Below the pieces are notes generated by a model. The model had not been told where the DNA came from, did no database searches, and saw only the letters and a program-made list of their open reading frames with translations. Positions 11,599 to 22,889 of a DNA stretch of 34,032 nucleotides are shown here, piece by piece (position 1 is the stretch's first letter; each line of letters begins with the position of its first letter). The position numbers and the translations under genes were made by a program. The stretch is from Branchiostoma floridae (Eukaryota > Chordata > Leptocardii > Amphioxiformes > Branchiostomatidae), in NCBI RefSeq assembly GCF_000003815.2, contig NW_023365768.1:47404-81435 (forward strand), given 5' to 3'.

Positions 11599-14249
11599 GG
11601 GCTCTGTTTAGGCGCAACCGCTAGCGCCTTCTTCTAAACACCGCCGGTCACGGCACCCGCCGGGTAGGGGGTTGACTTAAGGACGCGATTGTAGCTTAGA
11701 CTTTAAGTTCCGGCCCGGCAAACTTGGTATGGTTGGAAAGGTTGCATAGCAAGCAATCGAAAGGTGTAAACCGCAAAATTTTCGGATTCTTCCTTCTCGA
11801 GATATTCTTGAGCATACGGGCTCTGTTTAGGCGCAACCGCTAGCGCCTTCTTCTAAACACCGCCGGTCACGGCACCGGGTAGGGGGTTGACTTAAGGACG
11901 CGATTGTAGGTTAGACTTTGAGTTCCGGCCCGGCAAACTTGGTATGGTTGGAAAGGTTGCATAGCAAGCAATCGAAAGGTGTAAACCGCAAAATTTTCGG
12001 ATTCTTCCTTCTCGAGATATTCTTGAGCATACGGGCTCTGTTTAGGTGCAACCGCTAGCTCCTTCTTCTAAACACCGCCGGTCACGGCACCGGGTAGGGG
12101 ATGACTTAAGGACGCGATTGTAGCTTAGACTTTGAGTTCCGGCCCGGCAAACTTGGTATAGTTGGAAAGGTTGCATAGCAAGGAATCGAAAGGTGTAAAC
12201 TGCAAAATTTCCGGATTCTTCTTTCTCGAGATATTCTTGAGCATACGGGCTCTGTTTAGGCGCAACCGCTAGCTCCTTCTTCTAAACACCGCCGGTCACG
12301 GCAACGGGTAGGGGGTTGACTTAAGGACGCGATTGTAGCTTAGACTTTAAGTTCCGGCCCGGCAAACTTGGTATGGTTGGTAAGGCTGCATAGCAAGGAA
12401 TCGAAAGGAGCAAACCGCAATATGTTCGGATTCTTCATTCTCGAGATATTCTTGAGCATACGGGCTCTGTTTAGGCGCAACCGCTAGCTCCTTCTTCTAA
12501 CACCGCCGGTCACGGCACCCGCCGGGTAGGGGGTTGACTTAAGGACGCGATTGTAGCTTCGACTTTAAGTTCCGGCCCGGCAAACTTGGTATGGTTGGAA
12601 AAGTTGCATAGCAAGCAATCGAAAGGTGTAAACCGCAAAATTTTCGGATTCTTCCTTCTCGAGATATTCTTGAGCATACGGGCTCTGTTTAGGCGCAACC
12701 GCTAGCGCCTTCTTCTAAACACCACCGGTAACGGCACCCGCCGGGTAGGGGGTTGACTTAAGGACGCGATTGTAGCTTAGACTTTAAGTTCCGGCCCGGC
12801 AAACTTGGTATGATTGGAAAGGTTGCATAGCAAGGAATCGAAAGGTGTAAACCGCAAAATTTTCGAATTCTTCCTTCTCGAGATATTCTTGAGCATACAG
12901 GCTCTGTTTAGGCGCAACCGCTAGCTCCTTCTTCTAAACACCGCCGGTCACGGCACCGGGTAGGGGGTTGACTTAAGGACGCGATTGTAGCTTACACTTT
13001 AAGTTCCGGCCCGACAAACTTGGTATGGTTGGAAAGGTTGCATAGCAAGGAATCGAAAGGTGTAGACTGCAAAATTTTCGGATTCTTCCTTCTCGAGATA
13101 TTCTTGAGCATACGGGCTCTGTTTAGGCGCAACTGCTAGCTAAACTTCTAAACACCGCCGGTCACGGCACCCGCCGGGTAGGGGGTTGATTTAAGGACGC
13201 GATTGTAGCTTAGACTTTGAGTTCCGGCCCGGCCAACTTGGTATGGTTGGAAAGGTTGCATAGCAAGGAATCGAAAGGTGCAAACCGCAAAATTTTCGGA
13301 TTCTTCCTTCTCGAGATATTCTTGAGCATACGGGCTCTGTTTAGGCGCAACCGCTAGCTCCTTCTTCTAAACACCGCCGGTCACGGCACCCGCCGGGTAG
13401 GGGGTTGACTTAAGGACGCGATTGTAGCTTAGACTTTAAGTTCCGGCCCGGCAAACTTGGTATAGTTGGAAATGTTGCATAGCAAGGAATCGAAAGGTGG
13501 AAACCGCAAAATTTTCGGATTCTTCCTTCTCGAGATATTCTTGAGCATACGGGCTCTGTTTAGGCGCAACCGCTAGCGCCTTCTTCTAAACACCGCCGGT
13601 CACGGCGCCGGGTAGGGGGTTGACTTAAGGACGCGATTGTAGCTTAGACTTTAAGTTCCGGCCCGGCAAACTTGGTATGGTTGGAAAGGTTGCATAGCAT
13701 GCAATTGAAAGGTGCAAACCGCAAAATTTTCGAATTCTTCCTTCTCGAGATATTCTTGAGCATACGGGCTATGTTTAGGCGCAACCGCTAGCTCCTTCTT
13801 CTAAACACCGCCGGTCACGGCACCCGCCGGGTAGGGGGTTGACTTAAGGACGCGATTGTAGGTTAGACTTTAAGTTCCGGCCCGGCAAACTTGGTATGGT
13901 TGGAAAGGTTGCATAGCAAGCAATCGAAAGCTGTAAACCGCAAAACTTTCTGAATCTTCCTTCTCGAGATATTCTTGAGCATACGGGCTCTGTTTAGGCG
14001 CAACCGCTAGCGCCTTCTTCTAAACACCGCCGGTCACGGCGCCGGGTAGGGGGTTGACTTAAGGACGCGATTGTAGGTTAGACTTTGAGTTCCGGCCCGA
14101 CAAACTTGGTATGGTTGGAAAGGTTGCATAGCAAGCAATCGAAAGGTGTAAACCGCAAAACTTTCTGATTCTTCCTTCTCGAGATATTCTTGAGCATACG
14201 GGCTCTGTTTAGGTGCAACCGCTAGCTCCTTCTTCTAAACACCGCCGGT

Positions 14250-14475
14250 CACGGCACCGGCCAGGGAGTTGACTGACTGACGCAAGCGAAGCTTAGAAAT
14301 ACAGTTCCGGCCCGCCCAACTTGCTAGGTATGGAAAGGATGCATACCTAGCAAGCAAACGATGGAAACCGCCCAACTTTCTGACTCATCCTTCCCGCGAT
14401 AGACATGAGCAAACAGACTCTGTCTAGGTGCAACCGCTAGCTCCTTCTTCCATACACCGACGGTCAGTCACCCCG
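14250..14475 (+). repeat. Anomalous, heavily altered satellite unit
   Basis: This single unit has far more substitutions than its neighbours, such as GACTGACTGACGCAAGCGAA where others read GACTTAAGGACGCGATTG. It also has a duplicated CCTAGCAAGC-like word. The units on both sides are normal. Either it is an old unit protected from homogenisation or it is sequencing/assembly error. Confidence 0.8.
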
Positions 14476-16998
14476 CCAGGTGGTTGACTTAAGGACGCGA
14501 TTGTAGCTTAGACTGTGAGTTCCGGCCCGGCAAACTTGGTATGGTTGGAAAGGTTGCATAGCAAGCAATCGAAAGGTGTAAACTGCAAAATTTTCGGATT
14601 CTTCCTTCTCGAGATATTCTTGAGCATACGGGCTCTGTTTAGGCGCAACCGCTAGCTCCTTCTTCTAAACACCGCCGGTCACGGCAACGGGTAGGGGGTT
14701 GACTTAAGGACGCGATTGTAGCTTAGACTTTAAGTTCCGGCCCGGCAAACTTGGTATGGTTGGTAAGGCTGCATAGCAAGGAATCGAAAGGAGCAAACCG
14801 CAAGATGTTCGGATTCTTCATTCTCGAGATATTCTTGAGCATACGGGCTCTGTTTAGGCGCAACCGCTAGCTCCTTCTTTTAAACACCGCCGGTCACGGC
14901 ACCCGCCGGGTAGGGGGTTGACTTAAGGACGCGATTGTAGCTTAGACTTTAAGTTCCGGCCCGGCAAACTTGGTATGGTTGGAAAAGTTGCATAGCAAGC
15001 AATCGAAAGGTGTAAACCGCAAAATTTTCGGATTCTTCCTTCTCGAGATATTCTTGAGCATACGGGCTCTGTTTAGGCGCAACCGCTAGCGCCTTCTTCT
15101 AAACACCACCGGTAACGGCACCCGCCGGGTAGGGGGTTGACTTAAGGACGCGATTGTAGCTTAGACTTCCAGTTCCGGCCCGGCAAACTTGGTATGATTG
15201 GAAAGGTTTGCATAGCAAGGAATCGAAAGGTGTAAACCGCAAAATTTTCGAATTCTTCCTTCTCGAGATATTCTTGAGCATACGGGCTCTGTTTAGGCGC
15301 AACCGCTATCTCCTTCTTCTAAACACCGCCGGTCACGGCACCCGCCGGGTAGGGGGTTGACTTAAGGACGCGATTGTAGCTTAGACTTTAAGTTCCGGCC
15401 CGGCCAACTTGGTATGGTTGGAAAGGTTGCATAGCAAGGAATCGAAAGGTGCAAACCGCAAAATTTTCGGATTCTTCCTTCTCGAGATATTCTTGAGCAT
15501 ACGGGCTCTGTTTAGGCGCAACCGCTAGCTCGTTCTTCTATACACCGCCGGTCACGGCACCCGCCGGTTAGGGGGTTGACTTAAGGACGCGATTGTAGCT
15601 TAGACTTTAAGTTCCGGCCCGGCAAACTTGGTATGGTTGGAAAGCTTGCATAGCAAGGAATCGAATGGTGTAAACCGCAAAATTTTCGGATTCTTCCTTC
15701 TCGAGATATTCTTGAGCATACGGGCTCTGTTTAGGCGCAACCGCTAGTTCCTTCTTCTATACACCGCCGGTCACGGCACCCGCCGGGTAGGGGGTTGATT
15801 TAAGGACGCGATTGTAGCTTAGACTTTGAGTTCCGGCCCGGCCAACTTGGTATGGTTGGAAAGGTTGCATAGCAAGGAATCGAAAGGTGCAAACCGCAAA
15901 ATTTTCGGATTCTTCCTTCTCGAGATATTCTTGAGCATACGGGCTCTGTTTAGGCGCAACCGCTAGCTCCTTCTTCTAAACACCGCCGGTCACGGCACCC
16001 GCCGGGTAGGGGGTTGACTTAAGGACGCGATTGTAGCTTAGACTTTAAGTTCCGGCCCGGCAAACTTGGTATAGTTGGAAATGTTGCATAGCAAGGAATC
16101 GAAAGGTGGAAACCGCAAAATTTTCGGATTCTTCCTTCTCGAGATATTCTTGAGCATACGGGCTCTGTTTAGGCGCAACCGCTAGCGCCTTCTTCTAAAC
16201 ACCGCCGGTCACGGCGCCGGGTAGGGGGTTGACTTAAGGACGCGATTGTAGCTTCGACTTTAAGTTCCGGCCCGGCAAACTTGGTATGGTTGGAAAGGTT
16301 GCATAGCAAGCAATCGAAAGGTGCAAACCGCAAAATTTTCAAATTCTTCCTTCCCGAGATATTCTTGAGCATACGGGCTCTGTTTAGGCGCAAGCGCTAG
16401 CTCGTTCTTTTAAACACCGCCGGTCACGGCACCCGCCGGGTAGGGGGTTGACTTAAGGACGCGATTGTAGCTTAGACTTTGAGTTCCGGCCCGGCCAACT
16501 TGGTATGGTTGGAAAGGTTGCATAGCAAGCAATCGAAAGGTGCAAACCGCAAAATTTTCGGATTCTTCCTTCTCGAGATATTCTTGAGCATACGGGCTCT
16601 GTTTAGGCGCAACCGCTAGCTCCTTCTTTTAACCCCGCTCGGTCACGGCACCCGACGGGTAGGGGGTTGACTTAAGGACGCGATTGTAGCTTAGACTGTA
16701 AGTTCCGGCCCGGCAAGCTTGGTATAGTTGGAAATGATGCATAGCAAGGAATCGAAAGGTGGAAGCCGCATAATTTTCGGATTCTTCCTTCTCGAGATAT
16801 TCTTGAGCATACGGGCTCTGTTTAGGCGCAACCGCTAGCTCCTTCTTGTAAACTCCGCCAGTGACGGCGCCGGGTAGGGGGTTGACTTAAGGACGCGATT
16901 GTAGCTTCGACTTTAAGTTCCGGCCCGGCAAACTTGGTATGGTTGGAAAGGTTGCATAGCAAGCAATCGAAAGGTGCAAACCGCAAAATTTTCAAATT

Positions 16999-17095
16999 CT
17001 TCCTTCTCGAGATATTCTTGAGCATACGGGCTCTGTTTAGGCGCAACCGCTAGCTAAACAGAGCCCGTATGCTCAAGATTATCTCGAGAAGGAAG
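16999..17095. repeat. Inverted-repeat junction in array 2 (first)
   Basis: A 41-bp arm (16999-17039, CTTCCTTCTCGAGATATTCT...) is followed after a 15-bp loop by its reverse complement (17055-17095) with one mismatch. This is a local strand inversion of satellite sequence, and the next unit resumes in the original direction. Confidence 0.93.
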
Positions 17096-17202
17096 GACGC
17101 GATTGTAGCTTAGACTTTAAGTTCCGGCCCGGCAAACTTGGTATGGTTGGAAAGGTTGCATAGCAAGGAATCGAAAGGTGTAAACCGCAAAATTTTCAAA
17201 TT

Positions 17203-17299
17203 CTTCCTTCTCGAGATATTCTTGAGCATACGGGTTCTGTTTAGGCGCAACCGCTAGCTAAACAGAGCCCGTATGCTCAAGATTATCTCGAGAAGGAAG
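17203..17299. repeat. Inverted-repeat junction in array 2 (second)
   Basis: Same 41-bp arms and 15-bp loop as at 16999-17095, 204 bp further on. The shared mismatch in the right arm (GATTATC for GAATATC) shows the inversion happened once and was then amplified in tandem. Confidence 0.93.
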
Positions 17300-17400
17300 G
17301 ACGCGATTGTAGCTTAGACTTTAAGTTCCGGCCCGGCAAACTTTGTATGGTTGGAAAGGCTTGCATAGTAAGGAATCGAAAGGTGCAAACCGCAAAATTT

Positions 17401-17580
17401 NNNNNNNNNNNNNNNNNNNNNNNNNNNNNNNNNNNNNNNNNNNNNNNNNNNNNNNNNNNNNNNNNNNNNNNNNNNNNNNNNNNNNNNNNNNNNNNNNNNN
17501 NNNNNNNNNNNNNNNNNNNNNNNNNNNNNNNNNNNNNNNNNNNNNNNNNNNNNNNNNNNNNNNNNNNNNNNNNNNNNNNN
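17401..17580. other. Assembly gap (180 N) inside satellite
   Basis: Satellite sequence lies on both sides, so the gap is probably a collapsed or unresolved part of array 2. The true copy number is unknown. Confidence 0.99.
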
Positions 17581-18084
17581 TGCATAGCAAGGAATCGATC
17601 GGTGTAACCCGCAAAATTTTCGGATTCTTCCTTCTCGAGATATTCTTGAGCATACGGGCTCTGTTTAGGCGCAACCGCTATATCCTTCTTCTGAACACCG
17701 ACGGTCACGGCACGCGCCGGGTAGGGGGTTGATTTAAGGACGCGATTGTAGCTTAGACTGTGAGTTCCGGCCCGGCCAACTTGGTATGGTTGGAAAGGTT
17801 GCATAGCAAGGAATCGAAAGGTGCAATCCGCAAAATTTTCGGATTCTTCCTTCTCGAGATATTCTTGAGCATACGGGCTCTGTTTAGGCGCAACCGCTAG
17901 CTCCTTCTTCTAAACACCGCCGGTCTCGGCACCCGCCGGGTAGGGGGTTGACTTAAGGACGCGATTGTAGCTTAGACTTTAAGTTCCGGCCCGGCAAACT
18001 TGGTATGGTTGGAAAGGTTGCATAGCAAGGAATCGAAAGGTGGAAACCGCAAAATTTTCGGATTCTTCCTTCTCGAGATATTCT

Positions 18085-18184
18085 NNNNNNNNNNNNNNNN
18101 NNNNNNNNNNNNNNNNNNNNNNNNNNNNNNNNNNNNNNNNNNNNNNNNNNNNNNNNNNNNNNNNNNNNNNNNNNNNNNNNNNNN
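18085..18184. other. Assembly gap (100 N) between two arrays
   Basis: The 224-bp-family satellite is on the left and the 122-bp minisatellite on the right. The junction between them is unseen. Confidence 0.99.
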
Positions 18185-20290
18185 GTGGCCCGCACATGCG
18201 TGCCATTTTCTTTCCGGACTCTTGAAACACCCGCCACGTGCGGAAAGACTCTCTGAACAACGCCACTCAGTGAGCTCACACTAACCATGCAGCAAACACC
18301 GAGCACAGCCGATCAGCGGCCCAAACATGCGTTCCCTTTTCTTCTTGTCAAAACACCCGCCAAGTGCGGAAATACTCTCTGACCAACGGCACCGCTACTC
18401 AGTGATCGCACACTAACAGTACAAGAAACACCAAGCACAAACGATCAGAGGCCCTCACCTGCCACCTGCATGCCCTTTTTTCCCTATGAACACACCTGCC
18501 ATTCGCGGGAAAACTCTCTGATCAACACTACTCAGTGATCGCACACAGTAACAGTGCAACAAACACCGAGCACAATCGGAGGCCCGCACATACGCGCCGT
18601 TTCATTCCTGTGAAAACACCCGCCATGTGCGGAAAGACTCTCTGATCAACGCTACTCAGTGATCGCACACTAACAGTGCAACCAACACCGAGCACAATCA
18701 GAAGCCCGCACATGCGCAGCGTTTCATTTCTGTGAAAACCCCCGCCATGTGCGGAAAGACTCTCCGATCAACGCTACTCAATGATCGCACACTAACTGTG
18801 CAGCCAACACCGAGTACAAACAGAAGCCCGCACATGCACGTCGTTTCATTCCTGTGAAAACACCCACCATGTGCGGAAAAACTCTCTGATCAACGCTACT
18901 CAGTGATCGCACACTAACAGTGCAACAAACACCGAGCACAATCAGAAGCCCGCACATGCGCACCGTTTCATTTCTGTGAAAACACCCGCCATGTGCGGAA
19001 AGACTCTCCGATCAACGCTTCTCAGTGATTGCACACTAACAGTGCAGCAAACACCGAGCACCAACCCATCAGAGGCCCGCACATGCGCGCCGTTCCATTC
19101 CAATGGCTATGAAAACACCCGCCATGTGCGGAAAGACTCTCTGATCAACGCTACTCAGTGATCGCACACTAACAGTGCAACAAACACCGAGCACAATCAG
19201 AAACCCGCACATGCGCACCGTTTCATTTCTGTGAAAACCCCCGCCATGTGCGGAAAGACTCTCCGATCAACGCTACTCAGTGATCGCACACTAACTGTGC
19301 AGCCAACACCGAGTACAATCAGAAGCCCGCACATGCACGTCGTTTCATTCCTGTGAAAACACCCGCCATGTGCGGAAAGACTCTCTGATCAACGCTACTC
19401 AGTGATCGCACACTAACAGTGCAACAAACACCGAGCACCAACGATCAGAAGCCCGCACATGCGCGCCGTTCCATTCCTATGGCTATGAAAACACCCGCCA
19501 TGTGCGGAAAGACTCTCTGATCAACGCTACTCAGTGATCGCACACTAACAGTGCAGCAAACACCGAGCACAATCAGAAGCCCGCACATGCGCGCCGTTTC
19601 ATTTCTGTGAAAACACCCGCCATGTGCGGAAAGACTCTCTGATCAACGCTACTCAGTGATCGCACACTAACAGTGCAACAAACACCGAGCACAATCAGAA
19701 GCCCGCACATGCGCGCCGTTTCATTTCTGTGAAAACACCCGCCATGTGCGGAAAGACTCTCTGATCAACGCTACTCAGTGATTGCACACTAACAGTGCAG
19801 CAAACACCGAGCACCAACCATCAGAGGCCCGCACATGTGCGCCGTTCCATTCCTATGGCTATGAAAACACCCGCCATGTGCGGAAAGACTCTCTGATCAA
19901 CGCTACTCAGTGATCGCACACTAACAGTGCAGCAAACACCGAGCACAATCAGAAGCCCGCACATGCGCGCCGTTTCATTTCTGTGAAAACACCCGCCATG
20001 TGCGGAAAGACTCTCTGATCAACGCTACTCAGTGATTGCACCCTAACAGTGCATCAAACACCAAGCACCAACGATCGGAGGCCCGCACATGCACGCCGTT
20101 TCACCCCCATGAAAACACCCGCCATGCGCGGAAAACTCTCTGATCAACGTTACTCAGTGATCGCACACTAAAAGTGCACCAAACACCAAGCACGAACGAT
20201 CAGAGGCCCGCACATGCGCGCCGTTTCACCAGCTGAAAAGAAAACACGCCAACACGAAACCTCTCCGGACCTCGCTACTCGGTGTTCTCA
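18185..20290. repeat. ~122-bp minisatellite with 376-bp higher-order period
   Basis: The anchor GATCAACGCT recurs at 18644, 18766, 18888 and 19010 (122-bp steps), then 19143 (133 bp). A longer unit variant carrying GGCTATGAAAAC appears at 19105, 19481 and 19857, exactly 376 bp apart. The array is therefore partly built from three-unit blocks. Units at both edges are more diverged. About 17 copies are present. Short frames on either strand repeat the same peptide and are not genes. Confidence 0.95.
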
Positions 20291-20639
20291 CGGTATAAAA
20301 GAACCATCAAACACCAAGCAGGAGCGACCGAGAACGATCCGTACATGCGCTGTTTTTTCCAAAATATAGTACCAAACGGACCAAAACACACCTTCTTTCC
20401 TCGTGATTTAAGGAGACTCCCCTCAGCGATAGAAACTGCCAACGCTGCTGCCAGGCTGTGGTTCCTTAGACGACTGCATTCCTTAATAGTCCAGGTCTGT
20501 GTCGCCGTCACTGTGTCAACACAAGCAAAACTTTACCAACAACAACGGTAAAAGAAAATATCCCTAATTAGAGGGAAACCAAACACTTCAAAACAGCAAC
20601 AACAGACATAAAGACAAAATATCTGAGGGGAATCCCGCC
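20291..20639. other. No clear feature
   Basis: The first part still carries traces of the minisatellite (CAAACACCAAGCAGGAGCGA). Two overlapping frames on opposite strands (20275-20551) have no recognisable domain. Confidence 0.5.
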
Positions 20640-22310
20640 TCAAATCGATGTCACCAAAAACGTGCACGCCTCCCTGAAAAAATCAAAGCCGTGCGCTCCG
20701 TGACGGCTGTCGTCTAGTGTCGATGCCGCGAAGAACTGCCGTATGTGTTGGGAATGCTCGGCTTGCTGGCTCCAACGCTCTGTCGGAGCTTGCTGCACCT
20801 CGGTCGCGATGTGGTAGTCACCTTCCTCGGCACAGGAGAGCTGGAAACCGGGCTGATCTGCTAAGAAAACAACACGTTTAGAACACAAGTATCAACTAAA
20901 GACAAAGCAAATGCAAATCAAGCACGAGCGAACCGAGCGAAAGCCCGACACCAAAGATATGCAAAACAACACGTGTACACATTAACCACCCCAAACCATT
21001 GTTCCCAGGAAAACATAATTGGACAAAAAAACACAAACGTTTGTTACCGCATTTTCGCCCCAAACCTGCCGTATCTTTAATATCCGACGTTTCGACCCGC
21101 CAAGTAGGACTCTTCCGCCCTTTCAATATGTGAAGAGGCCGCCAAAAGTCTGTCAGAGCTTGCTGCATCTCAGTCGCGCTGTGGTAGTCGCCTTCCTCGG
21201 CCTGGGAGAGCTGGAATCCGGGCTGAGCTGCTAAGAAAACAACATGTTCAGACCACAAATTCTGAACCTACAGTAAAGCAGCTAAACCCAACTCGAGCAT
21301 TCACCCGCCACGCTGGCACACACCTCACGTGGTCACAAAAGGGGATCCTGTCACGAGTTTCCCTCCCTTCCTAAGAACAAAACCTCCTACGTTCCGTTCC
21401 AAACAAAAGATAATGAAATTCCCACCCAGTCAACTAAGGCAAACAAATGCAAATCAAGCAGTAAAAACCGGGAGAAAACCCGACACCAAAATATGCAAAA
21501 CAACACGTGAACAACGACACCCAAACGAGTGTTCCCAGAAAAGCAGAATTCGACACATACAACAACGTACGTTACCGCATTTTCCACCCAAACCTGCCAT
21601 ATCTCAGCCATCCTGAAGTTTTCTCCCCACTATGTGGGACTCGTCCGTCCTTTCGCTACGTGGATGGTCTGCCCAAGGTCTGCCGGAGCTTCTGGTTCCA
21701 TCGCCCCGCCGTTACTTGCTGCACAGCTGAACCTCAGAAAATTGTCTTCCTCCGTCAAACTGGAGTCTATGCTGCCTCCCTGTGTGCTTATCGACAAAAT
21801 ACCCAGTCAACTAAAAGCAAACAAATGCAAATCAAGCACGTGCAAACCAGGCGAAAGCTCGACACCAAAGATATGCAAAACAACACGTGAACAAAACGGC
21901 ACACAAACCATTGTTCCCAGAAAAGCAGAATTCGACAAATACCACAACGTATGTTACCGCATTTTCCACCCAAACCTGCCGTATATCCACCGTCCTGAAA
22001 TTTGACCCCACTAGGTAGAACACTAGGACTCTTCCGTCCTTTCGATGCGTGGAGAGGGTCTGCCCAAGGTCCGCCGGAGCTTCTGGATCCCTCGCCCCGC
22101 CGTTACTTGCTTCACAGCCGAACCTCCGAAGTTGTCTTCCTCCCACTGGTAATCCGGAGTCTAGGCTGCAACACTGCGTGCTCCTCGGGCACAAAACCCG
22201 CCCGGCGGCGAGAAACGTGGTCGTGAAACCGCAAGCGGCGGAGACCTGGTCGTCCTTCGCCAGGCGACCTCGGCGTTGCGGATTAATCCAACAAGAGGCA
22301 GTAGGGTGAT
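20640..22310 (-). repeat. Tandem ~380-bp segments, possibly decayed exons
   Basis: Shared words recur: ATGCAAATCAAGCA at 20911, 21447 and 21825, and GTTACCGCATTTTC at 21043, 21571 and 21953. There are three clear copies plus a partial one (about 20755-20885). On the minus strand, copies near 20760-20870 and 21110-21230 share the peptide pattern PGFQLS-AEEGDYH-ATE-QQA just after an acceptor-like TTTCTTAGCAG. The two copies nearer 22100 share ASNGGA--PEAPADLGQT in another frame, and the last extends into a 189-codon open frame (21832-22401). I do not recognise the protein. They could be duplicated exons of a decayed gene or simply a tandem repeat with chance frames. Confidence 0.55.
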
Positions 22311-22403
22311 CATCCCTTGTACTTATATGGTTGTGAGAATCATGTGATTCAGGATCAACCAATGAGCGCACAGTGAAGATAGTGGGTTTTCTTTTACACA
22401 ACC

Positions 22404-22665
22404 AGTTAATCTTACCTGCTGACGTTTTGATGCCTGTCAGACATCTTCCTCAGAACTTCTAACTGGAGTTCAGCCTCTCGCCGCTATATGCAGCCAACTG
22501 CTGTCACTACGTTTTACTTTCTGAACACTCTTTCCAGGGGCTCTGTCACTCCCTTGATGTATGGGAGTGACAGAGTCAAGACGTCTTGCCTTATCTTCTT
22601 GCTTCTCACTGCTTTCTTCTGTTTGGTTCTTCTTATGCTGTTCAACTCTCAATGTCCTCTGACCT
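22404..22665 (-). mobile_element. Penelope-like retroelement remnant
   Basis: Reading the minus strand from about 22660 to 22517, one frame gives VLTLSLPYIKGVTEPLERVF. This matches the linker that follows the reverse transcriptase core in Penelope-like elements (pattern LPY-x-x-GVSE). The frame then meets stops, and the GIY-YIG endonuclease expected next is missing. Downstream is the element's terminal non-coding region with a TATA-like CATATAG (22484-22490) and a hammerhead-like motif (22421-22453). It is a small, internally deleted and inactive copy. The family call is from memory of the motif. Confidence 0.65.
22421..22453 (-). ncRNA. Hammerhead-like motif, degenerate
   Basis: The minus strand reads CTGAGGA, then a stem (GATG...CATC), then AAAACGTC. 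Penelope-like elements are known to carry hammerhead ribozyme motifs with core CTGANGA...GAAA. Here the G of GAAA is A, so cleavage activity is unlikely. Confidence 0.4.
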
Positions 22666-22765
22666 ATTAGTAACAACCTGATGAAATTATCTTCGGTTCT
22701 ATATTATAGCTATGTTGTGTTTAACATATGAATGTGAATAAACATGAATTTCTGTATTGTTGCAG

Positions 22766-22889
22766 TGTGTGTGGTCATAGTGTATATCCGACCATCCCAT
22801 TTTACTGTATGACAAAGTTCGCCATCACGGCCATGACTGAAGGACTGAGGAGGGAGTTGAGGGAGATGAAGTCACACATCAGAGCGACG
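22766..22889 (+). CDS. DHRS11-like: DHRS11-like exon with YxxxK active site
   Basis: Acceptor TTGTTGCAG precedes, and donor ACG|GTCCGT follows. The exon starts on the third base of a codon. It encodes VCGHSVYPTIPF, then YCMTK, then LRRELREMKSHIRAT. The donor is weak, lacking the usual GTRAG. Confidence 0.88.

Larger units (their letters stand above)
11599..18084 (+). repeat. Diverged ~215-bp satellite array (array 2)
   Basis: About 30 units start with GGGCTCTGTTTAGGCGCAAC (for example 11599, 11819, 12034, 12248). Unit length varies around 214-219 bp. It is the same satellite as array 1 in reverse orientation, with many substitutions between units. Differences include GACGCGATTGTAG where arrays 1 and 3 have GCGCGACTGTAG or GACGCGACTGTAG. 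Recurrent short open frames (for example 12510-12698 and 16169-16393, minus) come from the shared unit sequence and are not genes. A gap interrupts it at 17401-17580. Confidence 0.97.

Noticed and set aside
12510-17046. Minus-strand frames of 62-74 codons repeated in array 2 (shared start MRLNRARMLKNIS)
   Set aside because: They come from the satellite unit itself, end at varying points as units drift, and have no splice or start context. A repeat explains them fully.
17283-18306. Long frames crossing the N runs at 17401-17580 and 18085-18184
   Set aside because: N codons are read as X, so the frames are artefacts of the gaps.
22280-22289. GGATTAATCC, a perfect K50 homeodomain (Otx/Bicoid-type) palindrome
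   Set aside because: It is a single 10-bp site inside the decayed ~380-bp repeats, with no supporting cluster or gene start.
22541-22575. Strong hairpin CTCTGTCACTCCC...GGGAGTGACAGAG
   Set aside because: The segment is coding sequence of the Penelope-like linker read on the minus strand, so the symmetry is probably a by-product of that peptide.
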